DNA of 64,000 nt, from NCBI GenBank assembly GCA_947687605.1, contig CANTUT010000334.1, positions 1-64,000 of the forward strand, in the 5' to 3' direction. Positions 47,374 to 60,498 of this stretch are shown piece by piece. The translations under genes and the position numbers were made by a program. This stretch comes from Reutealis trisperma (Eukaryota; Streptophyta; Magnoliopsida; Malpighiales; Euphorbiaceae). The notes beneath the pieces were generated by a model. That model was given only the letters and a program-made list of their open reading frames with translations. It made no database searches and had not been told where the DNA came from. The first letter of the stretch is position 1. Each line of letters begins with the position of its first letter.

Positions 47374-48477
47374 TCCTGATGATTTTATTTTAATAAATGG
47401 ATAGTATTATATATATGACATATAAATAGAAAATTTGTGTTTTTCTTGTGCATTTTTGTTGGGCATGATTGAGATGATTGCTTATGAAGAATTTAGTTTA
47501 TATATTATACAGTAAACTCTGCTTATACTAGGAGTATAGAATGGTTATAGTGTACACTCTGTATTTTGAAAATCTGAACCTATGTAATTTACTAATTTTT
47601 AACCAACTAATACATTTAGAGTTCTAAAAATCCCGTGAAATTGATAATTAGCTCAAATTTACTAAAAAGAGGTCTTCACTTATACTCACAGTATTTATGT
47701 CCTAAATTTCTTAGTAGAATTATAAATATGCCATGATAAATATGTTATATATATATATTGGTTTCTCTTATTAGCAAGTATAATTTACTTGTGTTATTGC
47801 ATATTATTTTTTATCTTTTTAACTAGAATTATAGTATAAAGATTGTTGTGCCTTATAATTAATTGCTAATTTGTCCTCAACTTGGCTTGATGCAAATATA
47901 TTTTATAGTAATTGTTTTATTTTTGACTTTTGAGTGTAAAATTCATATTGTTTATATGTTTGATTTTAGTATGAAATTTGAAATAATTGAAAATTTATTG
48001 TTTCATTATAAACATAAATTTATTGCAAATGGTTGGATTGATTTATAAATTATTGGAGTTTTTATATGAAATTAGCTCAAATTTCTTGATTTTTCTCAAA
48101 ATCGATTGAGTTCTGGATTTTTTTAAAAAAAATCAATTTAATATTTTTGTTTTATTTCCAACATAAAGACTTTGATCATATTTATACTATATGCAAAAGG
48201 GGTCTAATGGATGAATATCTAACTATTTAAGATTTTTGCATTATTGAGAAGAGTTTTTAAAGATCGATATGATCACTTGAAAGATGTGATTCTACCACAA
48301 GCTCAATATAATTGGCTAAATCTACACCTACAAGACTTAAAGTTTATTTAATAATATAATTTAACCATGTTTAAAATTACTTCACAGCTGAAATTATGAA
48401 GTAATAAAGTTATATGCTCTTGTAGTAGTAATATAAAAATTGAAAATTTACAAATATTATTTTTCTAGTGGTTGCAA

Positions 48478-48683
48478 AGAATAATTGTTAATAAGAAATC
48501 ATCAAACAATGCCTACTAGTACAATTACATTTCTTGAAGCAAATACAATAAATCATTTGGTAAATAATGAGAATTTTGAAAGAATAATCGCTAACGAGAA
48601 ATCATCAAATAATGCCCACTAGTACAACTGCATTTCCTGAAGAGAATGCTATAAATCATTTAGTAGATCATGAGATTCTAAAA
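48478..48683 (+). repeat. 103-bp tandem duplication in copia gag
   Basis: AGAATAATTGTTAATAAG at 48478 and AGAATAATCGCTAACGAG at 48581 start two similar units, each with CCACTAGTACAA and a CTGAAG segment. The period is 103 bp. Confidence 0.8.
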
Positions 48684-48979
48684 AAGAAACCACCCATATA
48701 GAGGACACAACCCAATTCAATATTGATGATTTTATATAAACTCCCTGAAGGAGTAATTTGCAAGAATTTTATAAGTTGTGCATTATTGTTTTATCCCCCA
48801 TATACATGCACATTATATTGCGTTAAACCTACTGTTCAAGCATTAAACTTATAGTTCAATAATGAAACCTTGAAGGTTTGGCATGAATGCTATTATGTAT
48901 ATCATACATACTCTCCTTTGAAACTTGTATAAGGACATGAGCCACAAATTTTTAGTTGTGCCATGAATATATTAATATC

Positions 48980-50870
48980 ACTATCTCAATGTGTGACAAT
49001 GGGTTTACAAAAGAGACTAAGAATTTATTTTGATGAGGCACATTTCTCAACATTAGGGGGAGAAAAAGTACATGTAGTGCTAAAGAATATTGAGAAATTT
49101 ATTGGAAGGAAAACCCTTTAAATAATTTTGTTCAATGTACAAATTAGAGTGAATCAGAAGCTTAGAAAATAACACAGTTGCAACAAATTGCAACTTAACT
49201 GCCAAATATATTTATAGATGCTAAAAAAGTGACAAAGTCTCATATTACAACTGCTAATACACCTGTAAGGGTTGTCATTCTAATTGCAAATAGAAAATCA
49301 ATTAATCTCACTACACGCCAGAAGTGTAGATAATAAATTGGAATTAAAGATAAAAATCCATGGAAAATAAAAGCTACATCACCTCATAAAATCTCCTGAA
49401 GAGGAAGATCTCAGTCAAAAAACTATAGCCAATTATGAGACACAGACTGAGATAATGGAACAATTAGATCCTCCAGATATGGCTTATACAGTTGATGATC
49501 ATATAAATGAAAACTATGAGATTTCAATTATTTTTGTGATATAAGAGAAAGAGTTGATAGAAACTTAATTATCATCGATGATGAATTTGCCTCAACAGTA
49601 GCTCTTGCTGTTTCAAGAGAAAATCTGAATCCATAATCTATAAGTATAACTGAATAGTAGCATAAACATGATTGATCATCATGGAAAGAGGCAAGTAAAA
49701 TAAAGCTACACTCATTCTATTATAAACTATGAGAAAAATAATTCTCTTATTATGGAAATGATAATGTTTCATTAGTCGATTAGTATGGCAGTTAAAGAAA
49801 TGCTTGATATATGCCTTATAAAATTGATATTTATATGAAAATTCTAGAAGGACTGGAGATATCAGAAATAAATATACATTAAACAAGTGACATGTATTTC
49901 ATCAAATTGTAAAAGTCCTTGTTTGGATTAAAGTAATATAGACATGTGGTATAATTATTTAAGTAAATTCTTACTGAAAGAGAGATATGTGAATGATACA
50001 CTATGTCCATTTGTATTTATAAAAGACTATAGAATGGTAGATGTTATTGTTGTAGTATATGTTGATGATTTAAATATCAGTGTGATGCCTAAAAAACTCA
50101 AAAAAGTATGTATCTATTTAAAAAGTGAGTTCGAAATGAAAAATTTAATGAAATTTTGTATCGGCCTGCAGACCAATTATCAAGGAGTCATAATACACTA
50201 GTCTACTTATGTGGAAAAGGTATTTAAATAATTTTGTATGGATAAATCTTTTTTCTTAAACATACCAGTGGTGGTCCTCTCACATAAAGTGAAAAGATAT
50301 CCGTTTAGACCTAAATAAGATAACAAAGAGCTATTTGGTCTTGAAGTATCATATAAGTGTGCTATATGGGCACTCATGTATATTGCAAATTGCATCAGCC
50401 TGAAATTGCATTTGTAAGAAAATTTCCTAGCTAGATATAGCTCTGCACCTACTAAGAGATATTAGAGTGATGTAAAAAGTTATCTTCAATATACTATTAA
50501 TATTATGATTCATATTTGAAATTGGTCTATATGCAAATATTGGTTATTTGCTTGGTCTCCATGATGGTAGATCTTAAACTGGCTATATATTCACTTATGG
50601 TGGTACTATAATTTTATAAAAATTTTTATGGTCCTGAAGTACCTCACTAAAAGATACTCCCATTGTATTTTGAGAATAATGCAATTTGCATTGCACAAAT
50701 TAAAGGTGGTTATATCAAGGGTAACGAAGTACGCATAAACTTCATCCAAATTCTTATATATACATAAGCTCCAGAAGAGATATCCACCAAATTCGCTTGA
50801 GTGACAACCTAACAAACTTATGTACTAAATCTTTATCTAATGTGGTATTTAAACGGCATTGTTTCATCAA
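48980..50870 (+). pseudogene. Copia integrase end, RT and RNase H remnant
   Basis: The integrase C-terminal end is visible near 49000-49090 (HFSTLGGEK). The integrase catalytic core was not found. RT pieces follow: ILEGLEISE near 49845, SLFGLK near 49917, then an open stretch 49944-50201 with CPFVFIKDYR and the intact active-site box YVDDLN at 50058-50075, then FEMKN and IGLQ. RNase H fragments continue past 50330 (ALMYIANCI-like), ending near 50860. Stops and deletions are many. The protein would be the copia polymerase; this copy is dead. Confidence 0.8.
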
Positions 50871-50929
50871 TTAGTATATGCCGTGTTAAAATATGTCCTC
50901 ATCAGGGGGAGCGAATTAGTATATGATTA

Positions 50930-51480
50930 TATTCTTTTCTTTAGTCAAGTTTTTGTCCCACAGAGTTTTCTTAGACAAATGTTTTAATGAGACAATCTGT
51001 GCAATGACAAAATAGTGCATAAAATGTACTCTTTTCCTTAGCTATGTTTTTTTCCACTAGGTTTTCTAGTAAGATTTTTAACGAAATATATTCATAATGC
51101 AATTAATATCCTAAGAGAGTACTATAAATAAATTATTATATATAGATATTACTTAAATATCATTAAGTATATGGTTTGACAATTTGACAGATTTGTTTAC
51201 AAAGGCACTCCCTACTACTACATTTGAAAAGTTAGTCAACAAAATTGTCATGCGCAATTAAGAGATATTTGATAGAAATTATGTTTTTATAAGAGGGAGA
51301 TTTTGGTACACAGTATTCTTTTTCCTTTACCATAAATTTTGTCCCATTGGGTTTTTCTGGCAAGATTTTTAACGAGACAGTGTTATGGCGCAAATCTCTA
51401 TAAGAATAATGTGCTCTTTTTCCTTCACTAAGATTTTTTTCCGCAAGGTTTTTCCTTAACAAGGTTTTGACGAACCATAT
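50930..51480 (+). repeat. Copia 3' region with repeated GTTTTTC-type segments
   Basis: Diverged copies of a segment like TTTTTTCCCACTGGGTTTTC, followed by AGATTTTTAACGAGACA, occur near 50950, 51045, 51340 and 51430. Repeats of this kind are common before the 3' LTR of plant copia elements. The part 51180-51260 repeats the end of RNase H (DLFTKALPTTTFEKLV-like). Confidence 0.65.
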
Positions 51481-51497
51481 TCTTTGTAAAAAACATC

Positions 51498-51505
51498 AAG
51501 GGGAG
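51498..51505 (+). other. Copia polypurine tract
   Basis: AAGGGGAG directly precedes the 3' LTR start TGTTATAAT. Confidence 0.8.
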
Positions 51506-51731
51506 TGTTATAATATAATATATTATAGGATTTGATTGATATCTTTTTATATACTTGAATATTCTAGTTTTCATATTAATATTAATTATATTTTTCTTAT
51601 TATAAAAATTTCCTATTTCTTTCTTTTCTGTACTCTATATAAAGAATCTAATACTATTAAATATAAAATCGAAAAAATTATTTTCTTTTCTATGTTTTTT
51701 GCTCTTATCTTTCTCCATTATATTTATAACA
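51506..51731 (+). repeat. Copia 3' LTR
   Basis: TGTTATAATATAATAT to TTTATAACA, 226 bp, partner of 45675-45899 with scattered differences. Confidence 0.9.
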
Positions 51732-53433
51732 AAAACTTATTTACTAGCTTTAATTATAAAAAATAAGTTATAACAAGAGCAAATTACCCTTGAATTTATG
51801 TTGAATATCTTTGAAATTTTACAATTATAATTAATAGATATATGAAAATAAAATTGATAAAAAGAAATTAATTATTTATTGATTGACAAAAATGACTTGT
51901 AAAATGAAATAAATACTTTTTTTAAATATGTCTTATATAAGGTAACCGAGGGAGTGTATATTTTATTGATTGATAATATGTTTTTTTTTTTTTTTTTTGC
52001 CAAATTATTGATTGATAATTTTTTTCTTCGCCAAATAATTATTGACTGATAATTTGGATTGATGAAAAGGAATGAAGAAATTTCGTGACCTTGTAAAACA
52101 ACCATATCTATTGTCCTAGTCATCCATTCATTAATCTAAGCCAATAATTGACGCTAATTTGACTAAGAAAAATAAAAAATAAAAAAAAAAAAGTTAGAAA
52201 TTATCATCCGTAACGCGTGGCTTTCTCTCTTCATAATGTGGCCCACCGATGAAAAGACAATTATACATCTTTACGTGGCACTTGGAATCTAAAGCCCGTG
52301 ATGGTAAAGTAGAAATAATTTTTGGTGTTGCTAAGAACTGATACCATTTTTTTTTTTTCATTCATCCTTCGAAGATTACAGGATTTCGACTTTTTCAGTT
52401 AGGGGTATTAAACAAATTATTATTAATTTTTTTTTTTAAAGTAAACAAAAAAAATTAATTTTTAATTAATTTCTCAAAAAAATTAATTATTAATTATATA
52501 TTCCATTTTAATTAATATTTTATCATATGCAGTCATTTGAACAAACATTCCTTTGAAAAAATTTCAATTATTGACATGAATTTTGTTTCATTTAAAATGT
52601 GCAAAATACTTCTTTTATATAATTTGAAATAATTACAATTATTGACATAAATTTTGTTTCATTTAAAATGTGTAAAATACTATTCTTGGGTTATTATATT
52701 TTTTATTTAATTTATTTTTAAAAATACTCTTATATACATAAATTATTATTATTATTATTATTAAATTTTAAATATAAAAAAAATATATGAGTCAAATTCA
52801 ATTAAAAAATAATAAAAAAATTATTGGTATTGATTTGTATAAACTTTAATCGATTTATATAAAAATATAATGATTTAGGAAAAATAAATAAAGTCATATA
52901 AAAATAATTTTTAAAAATATTACTTAACACATGATAAAAAAATTTTTAGATAACCTTTCTATATATATATATATATGGTCAACGATTATCAAAATATTAT
53001 TTTCATTTCTTACCTATTATTATTATCATTATTATTATTTTCATATTTTATATGCCATAATAACTATAAGTAATTAATTAATATTCAAATTAATTATGTA
53101 GGAAAATTATAAGTCAATATATTCCTGCTTAAATTTTGAATACAGCATATATGCCTAATATTGATAATGAATTATTTAAATCGTAATGTAACAATATGCT
53201 TTAAAAATTTTAATGCAGAAAAAATTGGATATTCCTAAAAAAAAAAGGATAACTTTTAATTTTACTGGCGTTTATTTGATTTAATTAATGCCTAAGTTAA
53301 GCACATGCCACAAGTGAAATAATGAACATTAATTAGCTACCAAATGATAGTAAGAAGGAAAAAGAAAATTTGTCTGGCAAAAAAAATAATACTGTCCACT
53401 TGTTTCCCTCCTTCTAAATCCATTACCAATCCA
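51732..53433. other. AT-rich 5' flank of the transporter gene
   Basis: No coding region. It holds T- and A-tracts, a 46-bp segment present twice with a 71-bp period (52565-52610 and 52636-52681), and a G+C-richer block at 52205-52310. That block includes ACGTGGC at 52273, the core of abscisic-acid-responsive elements, about 1.25 kb before the ATG. A regulatory role is possible but not shown. Confidence 0.55.
52273..52279 (+). promoter_or_regulatory. ACGTGGC (ABRE/G-box-like) site
   Basis: ACGTGGC lies in a short G+C-rich island in AT-rich DNA. ACGTGGC is bound by bZIP factors in many plant promoters. One copy this far upstream is weak evidence. Confidence 0.25.
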
Positions 53434-53440
53434 TATATAG
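53434..53440 (+). promoter_or_regulatory. Probable TATA box of the transporter gene
   Basis: TATATAG lies 93 bp before the ATG, with CCAAT four bases upstream of it. A start about 30 bp downstream would give a 5' leader of about 60 nt. Confidence 0.5.
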
Positions 53441-53526
53441 AAGAGCCAGTCTACGACTCTCTTGTGTCTTCAACCTCCATTTCCGGCCTCCGTACCCAAT
53501 TTTCATACAAACTCACCACAAGAAAA

Positions 53527-56500
53527 ATGAACGGAGATACCACCTCCGATGATCCCAAGACCCCACTTCTTCCTGTCCATGATTTAGTGATCCAACGGTC
53601 ACCAAGCTCTGGTGATCAGTACTCATATCTAACTTCCCTTCTCACACCTGGCAATTTCTACATCCTATTAGGACCCCTTTCGTGCACAATAATATGTCTG
53701 TTAGTGAAGCTAGATGGTGCTCCGGCGACTAGCCAGAATATGTTAGCCATTCTTGCTTGGATTTTCTCTTGGTGGGTTACGGAGGCTGTGCCTATGCCAG
53801 TCACCTCTATGGCACCATTGTTTCTGTTTCCTCTCTTTGGGATTGCTTCTTCTGATAATGTCGCCAAATCTTATATGGATGATGTGATTGCTCTTGTTCT
53901 TGGAAGCTTTATCTTGGCTCTTGCCGTTGAGCATTATAACATTCACCGGAGATTGGCCTTAAATGTGAGTTTATTTTTTCATTGAATACCCCAGGATTAA
54001 TTAATTGTTCTTGCTCTGCTTGCAAATATATTTCCATTCAAGTTAGGCTTTGACTTCAATTGAAATTCAAATTGACTCGTTTATTCTTAGTCTTAAAGAA
54101 TAATTCATTAACTCGAAGGCTTATTGATGTAATTGATGTAATGAATTAGTTTAAAATAGGATAAGATTGAACTCCCAATTGAAATCCAAAAAATTCTCCC
54201 TCTATATATGTTTTGGGTTTTTTTTTTCCCTGAAAATTTAGTATATAAATAAATTAGGCTGCTTATTATAATCCGAGATTTTTTTTTTTTTTTTTTTTTT
54301 TAGAATACGAGGTTTTTGAATTATTGGATTGGGGGGTAATTTTAACGCAGATAACCCATCTGTTCTGTGGAGATCCACTAAATCCACCACTCCTCCTCTT
54401 TGGCATATGCGGAACCACCGCATTTGTTAGCATGTGGATGCACAACGTGGCGGCAGCAGTGATAATGATGCCAGTAGCCACCGGTATCTTACAGAGGCTT
54501 CCAGTGGGTCCCAGCCAAACACAAAATAATGAAGTGGGAAAGTTCTGTAGGGCAGTGGTCCTGGGGGTAATATACTCTGCAGCTGTTGGAGGGATGAGTA
54601 CGCTAACGGGGACAGGTGTCAACCTGATATTGGTTGGGATGTGGAAGAGCTATTTTCCTCTGGCAGATCCTATCAGCTTCAGCACATGGTTCTTTTTTGG
54701 GTTTCCATTGGCTTTATTAATCTTTTTTGCTTTGTGGGTTATACTTTGTTTGTTGTATTGCTCGAGGGGATCAGGCCAAGTCCTTTCTGCTTATTTGGAC
54801 AGGGCTCACCTTAAGAGAGAACTTGAAATGCTAGGTAAGACTATTGGAAAATATAATATTTATTCCAATTCAAAAGCTTTTCAACTCTGCAAATGACTAA
54901 TATTACTAAATCAAAATTTATTGATTGAAGCTCAGGGAAGATCACCAAGAAATAAGTGGCATCAGTAGGAAGTGCTATTTTAACCATAATGAATTTTATG
55001 CAGCTGTTCTCTAACTTTATTTGCAAAATTGGCATGACAAAAAAAAAAAAAAAAAAAAAAAATTGTCCATCATCCAATTTGTAGGCAATAAACTCCATAC
55101 TGTTCTTAGTGTTTATGCATTTAATACTGAGTAATCAAGCATCAATTTCTTAGTTTGATTTTTGCAGGTCCAATGGCTTTTGCTGAAAAGATGGTTTTAG
55201 CCATATTTGGGGTGGGTGTCAAAATACTAATTAATTGCTGTTGAGCAATGTTATTTTGAGTGATATCAATTCCTATTTCAAAATTATTGACGGTTGAGAT
55301 TTCAATATTTAATAAATAATCACTCATTTTATAAAAAATAAAAATTAATTTTAATCATTCATTACAAAATCAACGGTTGAGATTACACAACACAATTATT
55401 ACAAGTCATTTTTGTACAAACAAGATATTAATATTAGGTGTATGGCTTTAACCTAAGTTTTCCTTAATTTGTTGGAGACTCAGATGCTAATACTTCTGTG
55501 GATGACAAGAAGCATAACAGATGATATTCCTGGCTGGGGAGCTATATTCAATGGACGTGCTGGAGATGGAACTGTTAGTGTGAGTATTGTTTTCTTAATA
55601 AAAAAAAAATTTGTTATTTATATATATAAAATATGGATTATTAATTTCCCCGCTATATATATAGGTCATGATGGCAACATTACTATTCATAATTCCAAAC
55701 AAGAAGCAAAAGGGAGAGAAATTGATGGACTGGAACAAATGCAAGAAGCTACCATGGAACATTATATTGCTACTAGGAGCTGGTTTTGCTATTGCTGATG
55801 GAGTGAGGACTAGTGGCCTGGCTGATGTGCTAGCAAAAGCGTTGGACTTCTTGGAAGAGGCTCCATACTTGGCCATTGCACCTATCGTTTGTCTGATAAG
55901 TGCTATAATCACTGAATTCACATCCAATAATGCCACAACCACCCTTTTGATCCCTCTACTCATCCAAATTGCAAAACTAATGCATGTGCACCCTCTGCTC
56001 CTTATGGTTCCTGGAGCAATTGGTGCACAATTTTCTTTCTTGCTTCCAACTGGAACACCTTCAAATATTGTAGGATTCACCACAGGGCATATTGAGATCA
56101 AAGATATGATTAAGACTGGACTGCCGCTCAAGATTGCTGGTATTGCAGCACTCTCTTTTCTAATGCCTACGCTAGGTAACTAAAACAATCCTTATCCTTC
56201 TTTATTTGCCTTAAATTTTTTTTTTAATTCTTTATGAGACCTATGCATATAATAGACCGTAGAATACATGACAGAGCAATCATTCTCAATTAATAATGTT
56301 AGCTATATTGAATTCTCACCATTTTGATTAATAAGCAATTCAAATTCGAAACTCTCGCTCCTTATAATTCACACCTCAAAAAAGAGAATGAGGAATTGTT
56401 TGTCATTAAACGTCACCAACAAAATCATTATGTTGGTGGGGTAATTATATTATTTGTGTTTGAATCTATCAGTTTTTTCTATTTTATCGTCTCAACTTTA

Positions 56501-57245
56501 TTTTTTCTCAATCAAATGTTTGAATGGATAAAGTTTTCTTCAATTAGTTGCACTAGCCTAAATTTCTTGTCGAATTATTGAAATGTATTATTTTATACGA
56601 TCTCACTATTTCATTTATTTCTCTTACTTTTTCCCATTTCTTTCTTTACTATAAATATTTTCTTATCCAATTTTGTCGAGATTTTCTTAGAAAAAGAAAA
56701 TAAAATTATAGAAGAATTTCGTGTTTTTAAAAGTAAAAAATATAAAAGAAAATAAAAAGTAAAAAAAAATAAAGTTAAGTGAAATAGATAGATTAATGAA
56801 TGTCTAAGTATGGTGTTGTTTATTAAGTAAAATTACACATTTTACTTTTCCGATGAGAAATTCTAGTCAAATACACTGGATTGAAAAAATAATAATCTGT
56901 TTTGACACTCGATTGATAAAAAAGATAAAATCTTATTATTTGAAAAAGAAAAAATTTAGATACCAACGATATAATTGTCCCTTAGCTAATGCATGATATA
57001 AGAGGTCAGATAGCTTATCTTGTGTTTGTGCAATGCAGCTTTCTAAATAAGAAGAGAAAAATTAAAATTAAGGGTGTATAAAGAGATGAATCAAATTTGG
57101 CCTAATAGGTTTCATTTGCTTTTTTTTTTCCCCTCCTTTTTCCCACATTTTCTTTTTTTGGCACGACCAAGTTTATGTGAATATAAACTGCTTGGTTGTT
57201 GCAGGAGTTTATGTATTCAGGACAAATGGAGAAGTTCCGTATTAG
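53527..57245 (+). CDS. TDT: Tonoplast dicarboxylate transporter (malate/fumarate), SLC13/DASS family
   Basis: Six exons: 53527-53964, 54351-54834, 55168-55211, 55484-55579, 55665-56175 and 57205-57245. All introns are GT-AG, phases agree, and the CDS is 1,614 bp (537 residues), close to the roughly 540 of Arabidopsis tDT. The family carries malate and fumarate across the vacuolar membrane and so helps set vacuolar pH and organic-acid storage. The protein is a many-pass membrane protein. Seen motifs are WVTEAVPMPVTSMAPLFLFP (83-102), AFVSMWMHNVAAAVIMMPVA (170-189), GGMSTLTGTGVN (226-237), EFTSNNATTTLLIP (438-451) and LLPTGTPSNIVGF (480-492). The N-terminus carries D9-PKT-PLL, which fits the plant tonoplast dileucine signal. 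ATG 53527 is preferred over an in-frame ATG at 53344 because the latter is upstream of the TATA box and adds a basic stretch unlike the family. No damage is seen. Confidence 0.93.
53965..57204 (+). other. Introns of the transporter gene
   Basis: Introns are 386, 333, 272, 85 and 1,029 bp. Intron 1 has a T-run of about 21 (54281-54301) some 50 bp before exon 2, and intron 2 an A-run of about 23 (55040-55062). The last intron (56176-57204) is the longest and separates only 13 codons, including the stop. I see no inserted mobile element or RNA gene in any of them. Confidence 0.85.
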
Positions 57246-57430
57246 TTGTAAGGTCAGGTTATGGCTACATGTCTATGTTCAGCATCTACTCTATCTTTCC
57301 ATTGTTGAGATGATTATTTTATTGTATAGTCATGTGTAAAACTTGATTATTTTGTAAAAAGATTATATATTCTAGTAATGAGTTGGTCTTAACATTATGC
57401 TTCTTGTAGCTGAATGTAAAAATTTATTTC

Positions 57431-57436
57431 AATAAA
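57431..57436 (+). promoter_or_regulatory. Poly(A) signal of the transporter gene
   Basis: AATAAA stands 186 bp after the stop codon, preceded by TTGT-rich sequence (TGCTTCTTGTAGCTGAATGT), as in plant 3' ends. Cleavage is expected about 15-30 bp further on. Confidence 0.6.
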
Positions 57437-57459
57437 ATTCATTTGTGAGTAAATTTTTA

Positions 57460-58771
57460 TATTTGGCAATTGATAAACTGGATATTAAATGTGAAACTTA
57501 TTTGTAAATTTTATCGATTTTAATTAAAATTATTTGTAACTTTATTAGTGTAGATTAGTTTGTAAATTTCATTAATTTTGATAGAATTTAGATAAATATA
57601 GCCAATTCTATAAAGGGTGATATCGTTGCCAGGCTAATAATTATTATCAACAAAGTAAAATTATTTTAAAATCTTAATATGTCCATAATACCTTTTGTTG
57701 GATTTAGTTAATTTTCTCTTTTCTTCTTTTTTTTTTTTTTTCAATTTCCTAAATTTCATGCAAAGTGATAAATAAAAAAAATAATCTTTTTCATTCGAGA
57801 TTGTTGTAAATTGTACGATGGAAAAGAACTACATAGATTTTGATTCCCATTCAAAGGGATATGTAAACACTTTTGATGTTGAAATCATAAGGGACAAATC
57901 CAGTTAAAATAAAACAACTTCTCTTATTTTCTAAAAAATCCTTTTTCTTCTTTCTTCTTTTTCTTTTGACGGATGTGTGATTATCTTGATATCCATAAGG
58001 GCTAGAGTTGATATCTTCTAATTTTATGGTATTTGCTGTAATATATAACTTAATTTACTTTTCTATTTTGTTTCTTCCTTTTTGCTTTATGCTCTTTTTT
58101 TTTTTTTTTTTTCTGCCATATCATTTTATATATACAAATCCACCCTATTTTATAATGTTCGTGAAACTTTATTTTTTCATAAGTTGTAGTTAAGTTAAAG
58201 GCCAAACTCTTGTTATTTAAAACCAAAAATTTAGTCTTTGAATCATCTTTGGTTTTCAAGGATTAGTTTATTTTCTGTTAGGATAAATTAATTGCAGTTA
58301 ACTTAAAAGGTTTTTAACTTATGTTTTTCCTAATAAAAATAAAGTAAGGTGCTGGCTCCCCAAAAATGCAAATTTTCCAATTTAAAGAGTAAAGAACTAA
58401 TTTGCCAAATAAAATGATAGCAGTTTCCATTTGTGAGACTAAGTCCAAGTAAACATTTTGATTTTAATTTTGAATAGACCAAACTAGTGCTTAGGTGATA
58501 TCTCACAGTTCGTGACTTCACAAGGGACACCACCTATTTCTAAAAGGTTAAAGAGGACAAATAATTGGTTTATTTTTCAAGTAACTTTAGTTTGGTTTGT
58601 AAATTAGAATATGACTTCATTCATGCATCATTTTGCATAGGATCTTTGCCTAAAACCCTAGTTACTTAGGAACTTTTAGATAGCAGGTAGCATTAACCTA
58701 ATGATTTTCTTTGAGTATGTTGAAAGATAGCAAAAGCATTCACCCCATGATAAATCCTCAATCTTTTTAAG
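57460..58771. other. AT-rich spacer, no gene seen
   Basis: Poly-T tracts at 57728-57742 and 58096-58111. No domain, RNA gene or clear repeat edge on either strand. Confidence 0.6.
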
Positions 58772-59863
58772 GTGTAATACCCATGTGATTAGGTAAAATG
58801 TTGTTGTAGTGTGATGGGTACCTTATTCCAAATCACCCTTATATTTATTTATAATAACATAGAAATTGGACCTTAGGCCACATGAACCATAATAGTGAAA
58901 CCTTACCATAGGTTTATGAAAATATTTTTCCCATGCATCTATTAGTGAAATGCCCTAGGCCAATAATATGGATGTTGTCATTGTTACATTTTTATTAATA
59001 AAGAGGCAATACATTATCATGTTATTAATTGCAATTAATGTTCCATAACTTGATAATAAATTCCATGGATAGTTAATTCTACCTAAGATCATTGAGCTTA
59101 TGACTTGATAGTAAAACTTTAAGCTAAATGGGATACTATTCTAAATTATCTCTAATCACTCATTCTTGATGAAACAATAATGAACTAAGAGTAGTATGTA
59201 GTTTGACTGATGATCATGTTTTACTGGTCACACATATGAGATATTAAGTCAGTCCATAGGTATATGTTAGAGAACAATTGTACTAGACTGATCCATTATG
59301 AGAATACTACATGGTTAATGTCAAAAGTAATTCTCATTGTAGTATTATTATTTAGTCCTTTGACATGAAGTCACCATAGATTCCTACATAAGGAATTCCA
59401 AATTTTTAACAGAGTTCAACATCATCTGTAACGGGATGGTAATACATATTGTTGTTGGATATAGAGTAAATCATGTAGAGGAATGTTAGTGATTGAGAAG
59501 GAATTTATCCTTCTCATTTTGAGAGAGATATCTTTAGGCCCCTTGGTAAGTGAGATTGAGAAGATGCATGGCCATGCTCAAATGAATTGATAAGGATTAT
59601 CAATGTAATTTGTTTACTTACTCTACTTAGAGATCGAGAAATATTCTAATTGAACAACATAAGAGTGACATAATCCATACCTTATGTTCAATTAAGATAT
59701 CGAGTGATGAAAGGATAATAACATTAACTGTAGAAAGGTTGAGTTAGATCACTAGCTTTCACTTAACTTGGGTAGTCATAATATCTTGGTAGAGGCTACT
59801 TATAATTTGTGGGCCAAAAGAAATGGAATTTCAAGCCCTTACCAATGTTATGTGGGCCAACAA
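58772..59863. repeat. Repeat-like segment, possible LTR
   Basis: It starts TGTAATACCCATGTGATT and is moderately AT-rich with no frame. Its general wording (GAATTGATAAGGATTATC, GATATCGAGTGATG) is that of large plant LTRs. The downstream edge is cut by the minus-strand gypsy element at 59864, so a terminal CA could not be found. Other explanations remain open. Confidence 0.3.
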
Positions 59864-60498
59864 TGATACGAACCCTAAACGACCTGCTTTGAAACCCAAT
59901 ACATTTACGCTTAGAAGCGACTCCCTCAGAAAGCCAAATCAAGTTTATAAGGAAACCTCAACCCAATCACGAACTTGTGTCAAAGCACCTTAGTATATTG
60001 TGAACAAAACAAAGCAATTAACTTTGGACGTTCGAAATATTGATTCAAGTAAGAACCAAAAGCTGAGAAATTTCTCATAAAACTTAATTTCCAATTATTC
60101 AAATCTATTCTATTCCTAGATTAGCTAAGTATTTATATCATCTTAGCTAGGTTACAAACCCTAACATTCTTACTACAAAAATTTTAATTGGGCTTAATTT
60201 AAACAACTAAAAGCCCAAATAACTAATTAAACTACTTAAAGCAAGAAAAGAATAGATATGGGCTTAATTAACAAAATCAGCCCAATGACAATATGAAAAT
60301 AAAGTAAAATAAATAAATTTGAAAATAGAAAGCATAGGCAGCCCAGCCCATTACGTGCAGCTTGCATGATGCCTCAGCCCAGCTCACTTAACGCCTTATC
60401 CCAGCTCACCTAACTCCTCATCATCTTGAAGAGACTTCTTGAATTCCTTTTTGGGCATATCTTTATATACTTCTTGCAAGGCTATTGGATTCCCATCA
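59864..60498 (-). repeat. Probable 3' LTR of the gag-protease element
   Basis: On the plus strand it runs from TGATACGAACCC to GATTCCCATCA, about 635 bp. The boundary at 60498 is fixed by the purine tract next to it (minus strand). The partner LTR is outside the window, so the 59864 edge is inferred from the TGAT/ATCA symmetry only. Confidence 0.55.

Noticed and set aside
53344..53526. In-frame upstream ATG extending the transporter by 61 residues
   Set aside because: It lies upstream of the likely TATA box and encodes a basic stretch not found in the family.
55595..56131. Long open frame on the minus strand
   Set aside because: It is the reverse of transporter exon 5 and has no recognisable domain.
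58772..59863. Same family as the block at 1879-2921
   Set aside because: Similar general style, but I could not align any long stretch by eye on either strand.
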